DNA of 64,000 bases from Diatrype stigma (lineage: Eukaryota > Ascomycota > Sordariomycetes > Xylariales > Diatrypaceae). This document shows, piece by piece, positions 11,467-23,900 of the stretch. Each line of letters starts with the position of its first letter. Within the stretch, counting starts at the first letter, position 1. The position numbers and the translations under genes were made by a program. The stretch is taken from contig JAKJXP020000056.1 of NCBI GenBank assembly GCA_022225965.2, forward strand, positions 62,001-126,000, read 5' to 3'. The notes below the pieces were generated by a model. It saw nothing but the letters and a program-made list of their open reading frames with translations. It did no database searches and was not told the DNA's origin.

Positions 11467-14400
11467 CGTATACCCTCACCTGCCAGACAATTGGCCCGTC
11501 AGACTCGAAGAATGGTGGATCAAGGGCACTAAGGACGATGTTCAGAGAAGTCGCGGGATCTGGAACTTGTGACGAAGCCCGATGTCAAGTATGATGCACT
11601 TCTTCTGCTAAGTCCTAGCGTCAGCATGCGTTCCAGAGGGCTGTACGTGATTGTGGCGTTTCTCTCAATTCAGATGAGCAGGGCGGAGGGCCGGTACGAT
11701 TCTTAGCTGATGGCTTGATCACTTATTCGTGCCATTGGAGATAAGGTGAATCTCTGCCCGGGTGGTGGGGATGAGGGGCAGAAGCGGATGGGGATTGATG
11801 TCAAGGCTGATTCATCGGGAACGCAAAAAGGGCTTGTGTAGATAGATGTAAATGCGTGTATATTTGGCTTACAAAGAAGTGATCCCAGCCGGGTGAAGGG
11901 CTTTCGAGAGAAGCCCGCAGTCGCTGAAGTGCACGGCACGCAGGGAAAGATTTCCTGGTGTAGCCAGATATTTTGATTGATTCTCCACGTTGGTGAGAAT
12001 AGTTCGTCTCCAAAAATAAGGCGCCTCGAAGAGGTTGGCCAACCACTATTCCTCCTTGTTTCCGACGATTGTCGTAGGCTCGTGTGGGATAGGGATCGGA
12101 GAGACAGACCCGAAGTCGATGGTGGAGACCGTCAAGTTGTAACGGAGACGGGGTGGCGGTGATGTTGTTGTTGTTGGTGGCGGCTAGTAATGGCGAAGGC
12201 GAAGGATGATGGATACCGGCTTTACTAATTGCCTTGGTGCGGAGGAAGAAAATATTTTCTGATGCACAAAAATTCAGTTGATATTCGCCGCTGTAGAAGA
12301 TGCCGGGAAAGTAGAGATGGATGTTGTTGTGGGTGTGGGAGAATGGGGAGGGGAAGAAAATGCGTGGATTGTTGGGAAGTGTTGGACAAAATATGGACGC
12401 CTGTCGGTCGGGCAATTTGGAGCGTAGGTAATGACTGAGGGACAGTGAACGGGCAATTTTATGTTTTGGGATGTAGAGCTAAGCGCGTCTCTTTTGGTGA
12501 TGGTAACATATGGACAAATGCAAGGACTGCAGTAGCAAGACATCCGGCCAGTCTCTGTATTCAACCATCTGCACACTCGCTACCGTATCAGAGTATGGGG
12601 AGACACCACCTGAATAGGTAATGTAGGTAGATATGCAGCAAGGTAGGTAGAAGGTAGGCAGGTGTTTTTGATCCCAGGCATTACGTGTTGGTAGAAGTAT
12701 GTATGATTGGTAACAAATGCGACCTTGGGGTGTTCTTCATTCACTTGAGGTAGGTAAGGCATAGCCAGGAAGGCAAAACAGGGCAAAGCGAGGCAGGGCA
12801 GGGCAAGGCAAGGCAAGGCAAAAGCGAATCTTCTCTCCTCTCCTCTTCTCCAACTTACCAGCAGCTTGGTGACGAGTCTATGGCAGGAATCTGCTTGAGC
12901 TTCCGAAAAATAGGGAAGTCGTCGTCGCCTTGTTGGTCCTGATCGGGGTTTTCTGTTGATCGTCGCCTAAATGGAATCGCCAAATTACTGTAGGGGCAAT
13001 ACAATGCAATTTCGCTGTTCAGTTCCGAGAACGTGAAACAATTTCGCAGAACCGCTTAGGTTGGGAGGCGGGGTGTGAAATTTGGGAAAAAGAGCAGAGC
13101 AGAGACAATGAATCTCGTCGCCTTGGAGTCTAGTTAGGAGGAGAAGGGAGAAAAAAACGAGACGTCGCAAATATCGCCGTGGTTTTCGCGGGGTCTTGTA
13201 GTGACAGTGAGTATGTAGTTACCAGTTAGTTAGGTAGGCAGGTAGGTACGGTACTACAGTCTACAGGTACGGGTACGTGTGTATGTAGGTGTATGTATGT
13301 TCAGTGGGTTGCTGGTGGTATTGCAATGGCAAGGTCAGTCAGGTAATGAGAGGGAAGAGGGCAGCGGGCAATGGGCAATGGGCAACGGGCAAGCGGGCAG
13401 AGAGGGAAAGAGTCGAGCCGGATGGAGACATCAGAAAAAAGTTCCAGCATTCCCGGGTTAGTTAGCTAGCTACCCTGCCTAGACTGCCTAGTTACCTAGT
13501 AAATACTGTATGTATGTAGCTGGCTGGCTCGCAGTTCATCAGTCGCTCTCGCCAGTCTCTGCTTCAGGATCCCTGATCTGCCGTTGCGTTAGGTACGAAT
13601 CACTCTTGGGTCTTCTTGGGTCTTCTTGGGTCCTTGGGTCCTTGGGTCCTTAGGCCTTCAGGGCCTCTCCTCTTCCCCTTAAGGTGGGCTGGTGGGCAGG
13701 CTGGCAGGCAGGCCTGGTGGGCTTGGATGCCTATCCGAGCTATGCACAGGTGGTGTTGGATACCTAGGGTATGTACATATCGAACGCATGATACTTCGTA
13801 CACGCTTGATCCGGCTATAGGACGTAACTACTGCATGTAGCTAAATATGTACGAAATAGCTACAGAGCGGTCTTGTCACTGAGAACCCGTGGACATTCGC
13901 AATTTCTCATCTAATTCCCTTCTTCCAGCTTACCGTTGCCATCGCTTCCGTTGCCGTTTGTCTTCCTATCGATATATATGAGGTACGACCTGTAGTAGTT
14001 ATGTACATACGTAGGTATGTACCTAGTAGATATGAATGTGTCGTGCCTTCCCTGCCTACTGCTGGCTGCCCTTGACTGCCTTTGGCGCACCGTTAGAGCT
14101 CCGAGCTGCCCAAGGCGGGCCAATGGGCGATCTTGATTCCAGGCCCAACACCTGAGGAACGGCGACGCTAAGTATAAAGTGGGGTACCAAGATTGTCTGG
14201 CATCAGTGGCATCTGGCTGTCTTGCTGTGTCTGGATGATCTGTAGGTCCATATGTACATCGCAGTCTGTGGATAGACGTGTATGTAGGTACCTAGCTGCT
14301 TAGGTCTGTATGTACATATGCATGTATGTAGGTGTATGTATTCGTACAAGTACCAAACAATCCTTGGAACTCTCCCTGTACGAGGTACTTTCTCCCTCGT

Positions 14401-16440
14401 TTTACTCACATGCAATAATCCCTTCGAGATCCATTTCACCGCATTCATGGTTCGTTGTTATCGTTGTTTCGTTGTTCGCGTTGTTCGTCGTTCGTCGTTC
14501 TAGAAACATTCGAATGTGCTCGGTGATTCCGTGTTCTTTGATGCCTACGAAGTATACGAAGTAGTACGATATGCAGTACTATCATATGTTTTCAGTTCGT
14601 CGTCTCTCCAAATCGGGCCCCTATTCGATCCGAACAGCGCGGAGGTGATCACGAGATTGAAATTGATCGTGTCAGGCCATCAAAGTTCGTCGATCCAAAA
14701 TCTCTGCTCTCAACAGTTCTCGGTCCTTTTTCATTCTTCCGCGTCGTCTTGGATATAGCATATATAGCATATACTCTTCGGTGGCACTCTGTCTCCATTC
14801 TCGAAGTCAATAATACTACTGTACGTGTAATGTAGTACGCGTCTCCAGGTTGTTTCTATTTCCAGCCCCAACTACCGAGTGCTATCTCGCGTGCGAGAGT
14901 CAGTTTCAAAGTTAATGCTCCAATATGGCTCCGACTTGGCTGCAACCTGAAAGGTCCGGTCCGCCGTTATTCACAGCGCATCCACATCAGTTGGTTTAGA
15001 GTTTCTCGGATGCTGACGGATCCAACATCAACTTGCACTCTTTCTCCTTTTTGAGTTCTCACCGGATCATAGGCAGCCCGCTATAACAGGTTCTCAAAAT
15101 AGAACCTTGCCGACCTCGCTCCGCATTGGCTACTAATGCTCGAAATCCGGTTCTGCTGATAGCAAACATGACTGCTAAAAGGGGAAGTTCTTGCCGTCGT
15201 CTGCTCTGTTTCTCGCTATCGTCGTTCACTAACAGCAGGACGCGGGCTTCCCTCAAGCTCTACTTCACGTACTCGGATATCTGCATACACACGTTAGTCG
15301 TAACCCCATGGTAGACGCAACTGAGTAATGCCTCTGTGGAGAGCTTTATGCCATCATGGCTGCCATGGCGGCCCACTCTCAAATCCGCACTTTACCGGAA
15401 AATTCCTTGCCAGTCTGCCAAGGTACAGCAAACCCGCGGATCGGCGAGCAGTTTCCCCAGATCGCAGCAACTGGTTCAGATGCTACAGGCTAGCGAGTTA
15501 CCACCACTTAGATGTGATCTCAGAAACGACATGACATTGTAGTGGGGACTACACAAGTTGACTTGCGTAAGAAGCCTCTCTTCCCCTCATTGTCACGCGG
15601 GCGTCTACGTTGATCATGACAAAAAGGCTCATCGACACCTGTTTTCGTCCTTCTCATCAGATCGTGCCTGGAGTAGCCAATTTATCCGATCGATCTCTGA
15701 ACAAGATCTCGGAGAATCTAGTTCGGCACATCATTCACTATAGGGCTCAGCAGGGCTGGTAGGCGTTAGGAATTACAGACATCAGGTTGCCCAGCAATAA
15801 GGGCCAACTACTTGATAACCATACGCACCAGATTTGTCTGGGTCGCACGCTTGATGTCGGGAGAAATGAGGCGTCAGCCCCGACGTACCAGCCGCTATAA
15901 CACCTTTACTTGCCACGGCTTCGTCGCCAAATTGGACAGTGACGGTTCTCCCCTCCTGGTTCTCTGTTATGATTTGGCTCGTCAGCTGCTTATGACTGGG
16001 TCATCTGTGTCTTTGTAAGATGCGTCAGCAACTATGTATGAGCAACCTCGACCATATAACGAGCACATTGTCCTCGCTTTCCCCTTTGACTCCGGAGAAA
16101 CAGGCAGCAATTGTACGACCTTTTCAATGTGATGCTAGCCAATAATAGGCCATTTCCGGATCATCGTTGGGCTGCAGCAACTCCCGCTGCTTATGCCGCA
16201 ACCTGCTTATGCCCACGTGCTTCTGACCGTATAGCTCTGGTGTAACTATCTAGGGCTAGTCACATGATCGACTCACTCATGCAATGCATTGCAATCAAAA
16301 GGAAAATAAACCTCGGTTGTCAGCCACTTGTTGGCCGCAACACCTATTGAATTACTAAGAGCTATTGCTTATGCACTTGCGACCATAATTGTTATTGGGC
16401 TGCGGTGGTAATTACGAGTGTAAAGGAGAATGTATAAAGG
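11467..16440. other. Long gene-free stretch between PP1 and the AT-rich island
   Basis: Nearly 5 kb of ordinary composition with no gene I can defend; all frames are short. It holds the PP1 promoter and leader, GGCAA/GGGCA simple repeats (12774-12826), TAGGTAGG-type motifs (12618-12660, 13227-13250, 13470-13500, 14010, 14286), a CTTGGGTCTT/CCTTGGGT tandem at 13604-13651, and a TTCGTTG-type repeat at 14457-14502. From about 15.0 to 16.4 kb the composition stays normal and then drops sharply in GC. A short unannotated gene, a lncRNA or an effector cannot be excluded. Confidence 0.5.
13604..13651. repeat. CTTGGGTCTT / CCTTGGGT short tandem repeat
   Basis: Three copies of a roughly 11-bp unit (CTTGGGTCTTC) run into three copies of an 8-bp derivative (CTTGGGTC). 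It is read directly and lies in the PP1-distal spacer. Confidence 0.8.
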
Positions 16441-16541
16441 AGCAAGGACTATAACGAAGGACCATAAGTACCGTTTAAATATGCCTTCATTACGTTATAA
16501 TTAATCATATTAATAAGGGATAATATAATATGGTCGCTTAC

Positions 16542-16618
16542 CGTTACGGCTATTTTAACGGTTTTTCAAGCTATTTTGACGGTTTTTAATTATATTCGAA
16601 AAAACGCTTTATATCGAC
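16542..16618 (+). repeat. Left terminal inverted repeat of the MULE
   Basis: This arm pairs with 19717-19793. It carries two internal copies of GCTATTTTRACGG. The outermost five bases (CGTTA against CGCCA) differ by two transitions. Confidence 0.85.
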
Positions 16619-17063
16619 CCATTATATACATTTAAATGGCGATGCCGTAATACGCGTTTAAGGTAATATAACGCAAAATATTGCTAATTATTTTTATTTC
16701 GGTTATTAAAGCCCGGAATTAAAAGCTAGCGATATTATTTGGCGTTTAAAAGTACCTTTTATAATGGATTTTATCGAATAATTTATATAACGCAATTGGC
16801 CTTTTTATTAAAAAATATATAATGCCTTTATTACTGCCGGCATTATTATAAGCTTCGCCGCCTAAAAGCAACGCAGCAAATAAGCCAACCGAATATATAA
16901 CGGATATTAACGATATACTTATATATATAATAAAGGCGGTATTAATACTTAAAAATATACGAAAGCCGCCGGAAATAAAGATTAACGAAAAACCTCGACG
17001 AAAAAATCCAATTACGAATAAAACGAAAAGTTAATAAAATTTAATAATAATAATTAATAAAGG

Positions 17064-19495
17064 TTCGATTTTTTATATAATAAGGATAAAATATTTAAAA
17101 ACTTATATAATTATTTTTTCGAAATTTATAACGTTATTTATTTCGTTATTAATTAGCGCCGCTAAAGAAACGATTCCGAAATAATGATTAAAATCGAAGC
17201 TGCCGCTTAAAATTAAAAACTATCCTATTACGACATTTTCGATTAAATAAAATCGAAACATTTCGAAATTAATTTTATTACTTTCGATATTAAAAACATC
17301 TTCGCAAAGACGCGACGTATTTAATACGGCAATCGAATAATTATTTAATAATTTTTCGAAACCTTCGAATCGAATTTCGAAATTTGGTATGCCGTATACT
17401 GTAAAGATAATAATCCAAATAAAAGGATATAACATATTTATTAGGCATATAAGTGGTATATAAAATTATAAAAGGAAAATTCCGAATTTATTTCGATTCA
17501 TAATACGTATAAAATTAATAAATTTAATATGCCGCTTTATTAAATTTCGGGAATTACTTTCCTTTATATTATTTTTTCGGTATTGTATTATTTATTTAAT
17601 AATAAGAAAAAAGCATCGTTTTAATGGATTTTCGATACGTTAAAAAGATGCGTTCGTAAATACGGCAAACGAGCTGTTAATGAAATAAATGCCGATATTT
17701 TTAAATGGTATTTTAAATTTAACGTAATTATTTCCGATTTTGATAAAGCTTTTAAACGTATTGTTCGGACGGCTTTTTTCGATACCGTTAAGCATTAACT
17801 TTATATATAATACATTCTTAAAAACGTTATTTATAATATTAAGAAAAAATAAAACGGCTTTTTCGAAAGGATTATATTCGATAAACGCGGCGGCAATATA
17901 AGCAATATTAATTCCGGAAAAAAAAAATAAAGGAAATAATGAAAATAATCGCAATGCCAATAAAAATTGCTTTTCCGAAAGCGACATTTCCTTTAATAAA
18001 ACATAACGCCCTTTCGTATTGGAATATTCGGACGAAAATATATACGATACATATATTAAAACGTTGGTTACGAAGCTTTTTTAACCCGGGAATAAAGCGG
18101 TTCCTAATAGAAATTAAGTGCTTACTTAATTAAATCTTCGCTATTACGGGTTCGTTTCGTTCGGTTTTTTATGCAAATGAATGGATAATGCCGACGGAAT
18201 AATGTTTATATAGCGAATTTATATATATTTTCGAATTAAAATTAAATGGAATTAATATTAGGAATAATTTTAATAGGAATTTTTCCATTAATTATTTATC
18301 GTAAATTATTTTCGAAATACTTATTTGTAATATAAACTTAAATTCGTAAAGTTTGCTATTAAGAATTATCGAAATTTCGGTTTGCGGGTAATTTCGTAAT
18401 CGGAAGGATTTTACGTTATATTAAAACGGCATTTTAAAAATCGATTGGCTTTATTATATTAATTTTATTATGCCGTTTATATAGCTTGGACGAAAGTTCG
18501 AAATAAATACGAAAATCGGCTTATAAAGAAAAAAAACAAAAAAATTAACGAATTAAAGGATGCCATTTTTTTTAATAATATCCATTATAACGTTAGTTTT
18601 TTCGTTTTTTGCAAAATGCTTTGGCAATATATCAAAGCGGTTAAAATAATTAAAAAAAACGTACCGCTTTTTGCTTATAAATGCGATTTTTCCGGCCAAT
18701 TCGGGTTACTTTGTTGGTATATAATTTACTTATTTTTGATATAAAAATAGTTATTTTCGATAAATTATTTTTATTTGCATTAATAGCTTTAAAGATTCGA
18801 TGTAATTATGACGCCGATTATTTTTTTTATTTGATTTTAATTAATAAAATAATTCCAAGCTATATAAATTATTATTAACTTCGTTATTTTTTTTATAATT
18901 AATGTTTTCCGAAAAACGCATTTGTTATAACAAATAAAACCCAAAAATCCTTTTTATATGCCGTTGTAATAAAAATGGTCCAAGTTTTTTAAGGCCGAAG
19001 CCGCCGAAGCCGCCGAAACCGCTAAAGCCGCCAGGTACCTAAGCAAAAGAGATATAAACAAAAAGGCAAAATAAAGCAATTATAATACCTATTATATAAC
19101 CGGCGCGGCCTTTAACGCAACGGAAGGATTTATTTCATAATAAAAATACGCGTCGTATTTCATTTTATAATAAAATGCCGCAAATGCGATTTATAGCTAC
19201 CTAACCGCTGTCGTAAATAATACCGTAATCGCTAGTTATTCCTTATACGGTAAATGGATTAAATGTTATAATATAAGCATAACGGTTATAATAATAATAA
19301 TGAAATTATTAATAATGGATATAATAATAGCGGCTATAAAAACAATAGCGGCTATAAAAATAATAACGGCTATAGCAATAATAATAATAACAGCTACCGC
19401 CGTTATAATAATAGCAGCCATTGCCGTTATAGTCGTTACCGCCGGCTTAATTCGTAATAGCTTTATAAGAATAATAGCAACAAAAAAAGCGTAAA
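17064..19495 (+). pseudogene. MULE transposase relic
   Basis: The plus strand from about 17064 reads as a stop-riddled MULE transposase. Visible landmarks are the first catalytic region around HNTYKINKFNMPLY (about 17499-17540), where family members have D-x-T-Y-K-T-N; the block SDFDKAFKRIVRTAFFDTVK with the following C/H-type LYI.YILKNV (about 17730-17830), matching the second acid and the C/H motif of the family; and a SWIM-like CDFSGQFGLLCWYI segment at about 18682, where a typical protein has C-x-H. The reading frame changes once, at the A10 run at 17918-17927, and is then open across the SWIM region into an Ala/Glu-rich linker (AEAAEAAETAKAA). A second shift leads into an Asn/Gly/Tyr-rich tail (SGYKNN repeats) near 19310-19450. 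Many stops are TAA/TAG at sites where Gln/Trp codons are expected, as RIP would produce. Non-functional. Confidence 0.75.
19318..19400 (+). repeat. AGCGGCTATAAAAACAAT-type short tandem repeat in the MULE tail
   Basis: About four copies of an imperfect 18-bp unit (ATAGCGGCTATAAAAATA) encode the Ser-Gly-Tyr-Lys-Asn-Asn repeats of the transposase tail in one frame. Confidence 0.7.
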
Positions 19496-19716
19496 AAAAT
19501 AATATTAGCTATAACTCTAATTAATAGCCATGGCCGTAATAATAGTATTATTAATATTAATAAATTCCAAATATATAATTATAATACCAAAAAACCTTCG
19601 TAAGATTTCCGTTTCAGCTTTATATGCCGATTTAAAACGCGGTATTATATACGTAGATATAAATAATAATTACCTAAACGCGTATTACGATACCGTTATC
19701 TAAATATATATGGTAA

Positions 19717-19793
19717 GTCGATATAAAGCGTTTTTCCGAATATAATTAAAAACCGTTAAAATAGCCTAAGAAACCGTTAAAATAGCCGTGGCG
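19717..19793 (-). repeat. Right terminal inverted repeat of the MULE
   Basis: Inverted partner of 16542-16618. All five inner mismatches are C/T or A/G. Confidence 0.85.
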
Positions 19794-19875
19794 CTTTTAA
19801 AAGGCCTTTAATAATTATATTGGCCCTGCTTTATAATTAAATAAGTTATATCTTTTACATAATTTCTAGTTTCCC

Positions 19876-20029
19876 TTTATAAGGCAGCGGAAATAATTAA
19901 ATGAAGGTAAAAACGTAGTTGTATTGTTTAGGCTTAAGTGTGCCGGTTGCGTTTAATAAAGAGGTTTATTTAATGTAATGGCTTAGTTTAGTGGCTTAGT
20001 ATTATGACTGCCCCTGTTTTTTCTTAATA
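19876..20029 (-). repeat. 3' LTR of the outer gypsy element
   Basis: This copy matches 36534-36687 over its whole length without gaps at either end. Landmarks shared by both are TTTATAAGGCAGCGGAAA and ATTATGACTGCCCCTG. Differences are mostly transitions. Confidence 0.85.
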
Positions 20030-20949
20030 ACGGCCCTTTTTTAAATGTATTAACGTTTCGTTAATTTTGTTATAATATAATTCGAACCAAAATCCTCGTA
20101 TTTTTTTTTAGTCCTTTATTATATTTTTTGTTATGTTATTATTATGTTTTATATTTTCGTTTAATTTAATTATATAATGATGTTTTTTAAGCTTAAGCGC
20201 GTTAATGATGTTTTATAGCTTAAGTGTATTAATTTTAGGAAATTGATAATTAGGAAAGGATAATACATTAAATTAAAATAGCCGAGTGGTGCATTTTAGG
20301 GAATAACCGTTTGTATTGGTATTATAATCGCGTATGTTATTTAATTATGCTTGCGTTTTTTTTTCGTATTTAATAAAAACCATGGGCTTTATTAAGATTA
20401 AGATTAAGATTAAGCCGGTATTTGCGATTATTGTAGTAAAGGAATTTATTAAATTAGCGATTATATTGGTAATTATGTTGGTAATTGCGCTGGTAATTAT
20501 ATTAAAAAGTTTGCCGGTAATTGCGGGTTTATTGGTTTATATGGGATTTTTGAAATATTAATCTTAATGGATTTTAGGGTTATTTTAAGTTCCGTTAAAT
20601 GCTTGGTTTGGGCGATTTATTTCTTAGTTATGTATTCGTTTTTATTATTAACGGTTTGTATTATGTTTTTTAACTTTTTTAATTACATAATAAGGCTAAA
20701 TAAAGTTATTTGCGTTGCAGTTATATCGTTTTTAATATCGGTAATAAATTTAATTAAGTTCGTAATTAAGGTTATAACCTTATTTATATTTATATGGGCT
20801 ATCGGTAATATAATTTTTGTTTAAGCCGGTATAAGTATAAACGGTAATAATGGTACGGATATTTCGGATTCGAATATTGGTTGGAATACGGCTTTTAGCA
20901 TTAAACTTTTGATATTATTAAGTTATATAATTAGTTTTTTTTAGTGTTT

Positions 20950-23900
20950 ATGCGCGTTTATTTTTTTTAAAATATGAATAGCTTCCGGAATTTATTTGGA
21001 ATTGTTAATTATATAAGGCCGACGGCTTTAAGTATTTGCTTTAATTTGGTAAATTGAATTTTGTAATAAATACGAAATGCTTCGATTAAAGTTGATTAAA
21101 ATAATATAATATTATTTAATTTATTGATATTAATTGTGTCATATTGTTTTAAAATAACGTAAATATCTTTTAAAATGGTTATTATCGTTTTTTATATTAT
21201 TTGTTCGTTAGGGCGCATTTTGGATTAAATAAGTTATAACGCCTTAAAAATGTTTTCGAATGTATTAATCTTACGGGAGGTATTAATTTTAAGTTGGCTT
21301 ATAATAAAAAATCCGATGGTATTCTTTTTGATATTCTTTTTATTAGGGCCAGTTATTAATGTTTTATATTATAGTATTGATTTTTTTAACTTAATGAAAT
21401 CTTTAAATTGCTTTGGTTAATATTTGTTTTTAATGATTAATGATTATTTTTTTAAATGGTTAAAATCCTTTTTGCCGTAATCGAAACTAGCGAATTCGTC
21501 GATATTAACGATTATGTTTATGTTAATAAATTTTAATTTAAAAAAGGTTGCATCGGGTAATTAAGATAATTAAGCTATAGGAATGCTTTTGGCTTTTTGT
21601 TTTCGTAATAATATGGTTAATTATTAAGTTATTTGTTATTAATCTTATATATTAAAAACTTAATTTTTATATAAATATTTTATGCCGTATTTTTAATCGT
21701 TTAATTTGTTATGTTGCTTGGTAATAATTTATATAATCGGATTAATTGGAAGTATAATAAAAATGAAAAATGCTTTCAGTATAAACGAAAGCGCTTATTA
21801 ATATAAACGGCGAAAAATAAATCTCGTACGGCTACGAAAATTTGTTTTTCGTAATGCGCGATTGCAAGGAAAACGAATTTAAAAATTATAAGTAAAAAAT
21901 AAGGATATTCGTAATGTTTTAGGATTTAAGTTAATTAAAAAATAAAGTTGCGGTAATAAATAAAAATTACGAAATAATTACGGAATTATAAATTAGGAAA
22001 TATGGTTTTATAATAAAAAGCCATTCGGGCTTAATATAATAAAGCCGGTACGATATTTAAGCAAATACGTATTTGCTTTATAATTTGCATTAAAAAGTGC
22101 TTATTAGCAATTGCATTTTTATGTTTATCGGTAATATTTTATTAACTATTTTTTATTTCGAATCGTTTGATTTGAATATTTCCTTAATTTTCTCGTTAAA
22201 ACGTACGTTTTTAATTAATTTAAAGTCCTATTTAAAATTTATTTTATAAGCTTTATCGTATTTTTCGATCAATATTAAGGCGTTTTATATAAGCAATTTG
22301 CGCAGATATTATTTATCATATTACGCGTTGTATGTTTTTTATTGTATTAAGTATTGGATTTTCGGTTTATGATTCGCTAATATAACGCATTTATTTATTA
22401 ATTTCTTAATTTCGTATAACTTTTATTTATCGTCGTTGCTTTTAACGATAATCGTTTCGGCTTATGGCTATTTCCGATTAAAAAGGTTTTTATCTTTAAA
22501 AGTAGGAATTAATTAATTAATCGAAATCGTATTATATATTTTTTAATGGCGTAAAAAGTTAAGTTTATATGCTAGGTTGCTTATTTTTTCGATAATTATT
22601 TAAGATTCGGATCGTTATTATAACCATTTGCGTAATAACTTTTTTAAGAGGTTATAACTTTTATACAGCTTAAGGTATATTTAGTTATTTATATTAAAAT
22701 TAATCTGGCGTTTAATTTTATTATATCGAACCTTAAAATTTGCAGCTGCGAAGTTAATGGCTGTTTTGGTTTTTTTTTAGTAATATTGCCGTATAATGTC
22801 GAAATTAATTATGTCTTTAAATAAGTTTAATATAAACATTATAAAATTAAATTTAAAACCCATAATTATTTCGTTAAATAACTTATTAAATACGGTAGAT
22901 TTTAAGTTATTTGTATTATATTGCAATATTGGTATAATAAATATCCAAAATTCGTCGTTTTAATTGGCGTAATACCGGATAATTATCTTAATATTTTTGT
23001 TTCGTCGTTTTATTTAATTATCGGTTTATGCGTATCAGTTAATTAAAAAAGCTAGCTTAATGCTTAATCTTAAAAAGAATATTTGCTATAGTTTTAAAAT
23101 AAACTTTTTATTTCGGTTCGATATTGCTTTTTTCGGTTAATCTTAATCGTAAAGTATTAGTGCTATGCCGAAAACATGGACTTAATTTTTTGCCGTATAC
23201 TTTATATGGCCTAATAAAAAATTAATTTTTTTATTGAATTTGCAGATAATAATTATAAATGCATTAAACGTAATAAAACCGGCTTTTATTTATAATGTAT
23301 TAAAAAATAATACCTTTAGTAATTTTACGATAAAATCCCAGATAACGATATAATAAGGAATGGCTGGGCTATTAATAAGCATTAATTTTTTTAGTTCTTT
23401 TTATATATTCGTTTTATTAATTATGCATTAAGGGCAATATTCGATATAATTAAATACTTTACGGATTAATTCGTAAATGATAAGTTCTTCGAGGTTTTGG
23501 AGCATGCGTTTAGGGCCGAAATGGTATTTTTCGTTATGAACCAATTTAAGAACGTTTGTTATATAATTTAAAAATATACAAAGGTTTTGTTAATTAAATA
23601 GAAAAACGTAATAAATAAGGTCGTTAATAATAATATGCCTATATTATTTGCTTTAACGGCTTATATTAAAATTAATTAATATATTTTTTAGTTTTAATTA
23701 CTTGATATTTTTCGAATAGCCCTATATTAATCGTTACCGAAATTCTGGATTCATGGTTACGTATATTTTAACGAAATAATCGACGGCTTTAATAATATCG
23801 TCCAGTTTTGATTTGGTTAAGTTATTAGTTTTTTTAGTATTTTTTGCGGTTTTTTTCATAAATAATTTAAATAATGCATTAAAAACGATATTAATCTTGC

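Larger units (their letters stand above)
16542..19793 (+). mobile_element. RIP-degraded Mutator-like (MULE) DNA transposon
   Basis: The left terminus 16542-16618 is the reverse complement of 19717-19793. The inner 72 bp differ at only five positions, all transitions. Each arm contains two copies of GCTATTTTRACGGTTTTT about 24 bp apart, the kind of subterminal repeat that can bind transposase. Between the arms, the plus strand encodes a degenerate MULE transposase (listed separately), so the element is about 3.25 kb and would have been autonomous. A clean 8-10 bp target duplication is not visible, either because the exact edge is uncertain or because it has been mutated. The outer gypsy element begins about 80 bp to the right. 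Confidence 0.85.

Noticed and set aside
15059..16018. Several 60-68 codon frames before the AT-rich border
   Set aside because: Overlapping on both strands with no recognisable domain or splice structure.
20334..20824. Two open frames with Ile/Val-rich, membrane-like translations
   Set aside because: They lie in the RIP-mutated 3' region of the outer gypsy element; hydrophobic composition is a by-product of AT-rich codons. No start context or family match.
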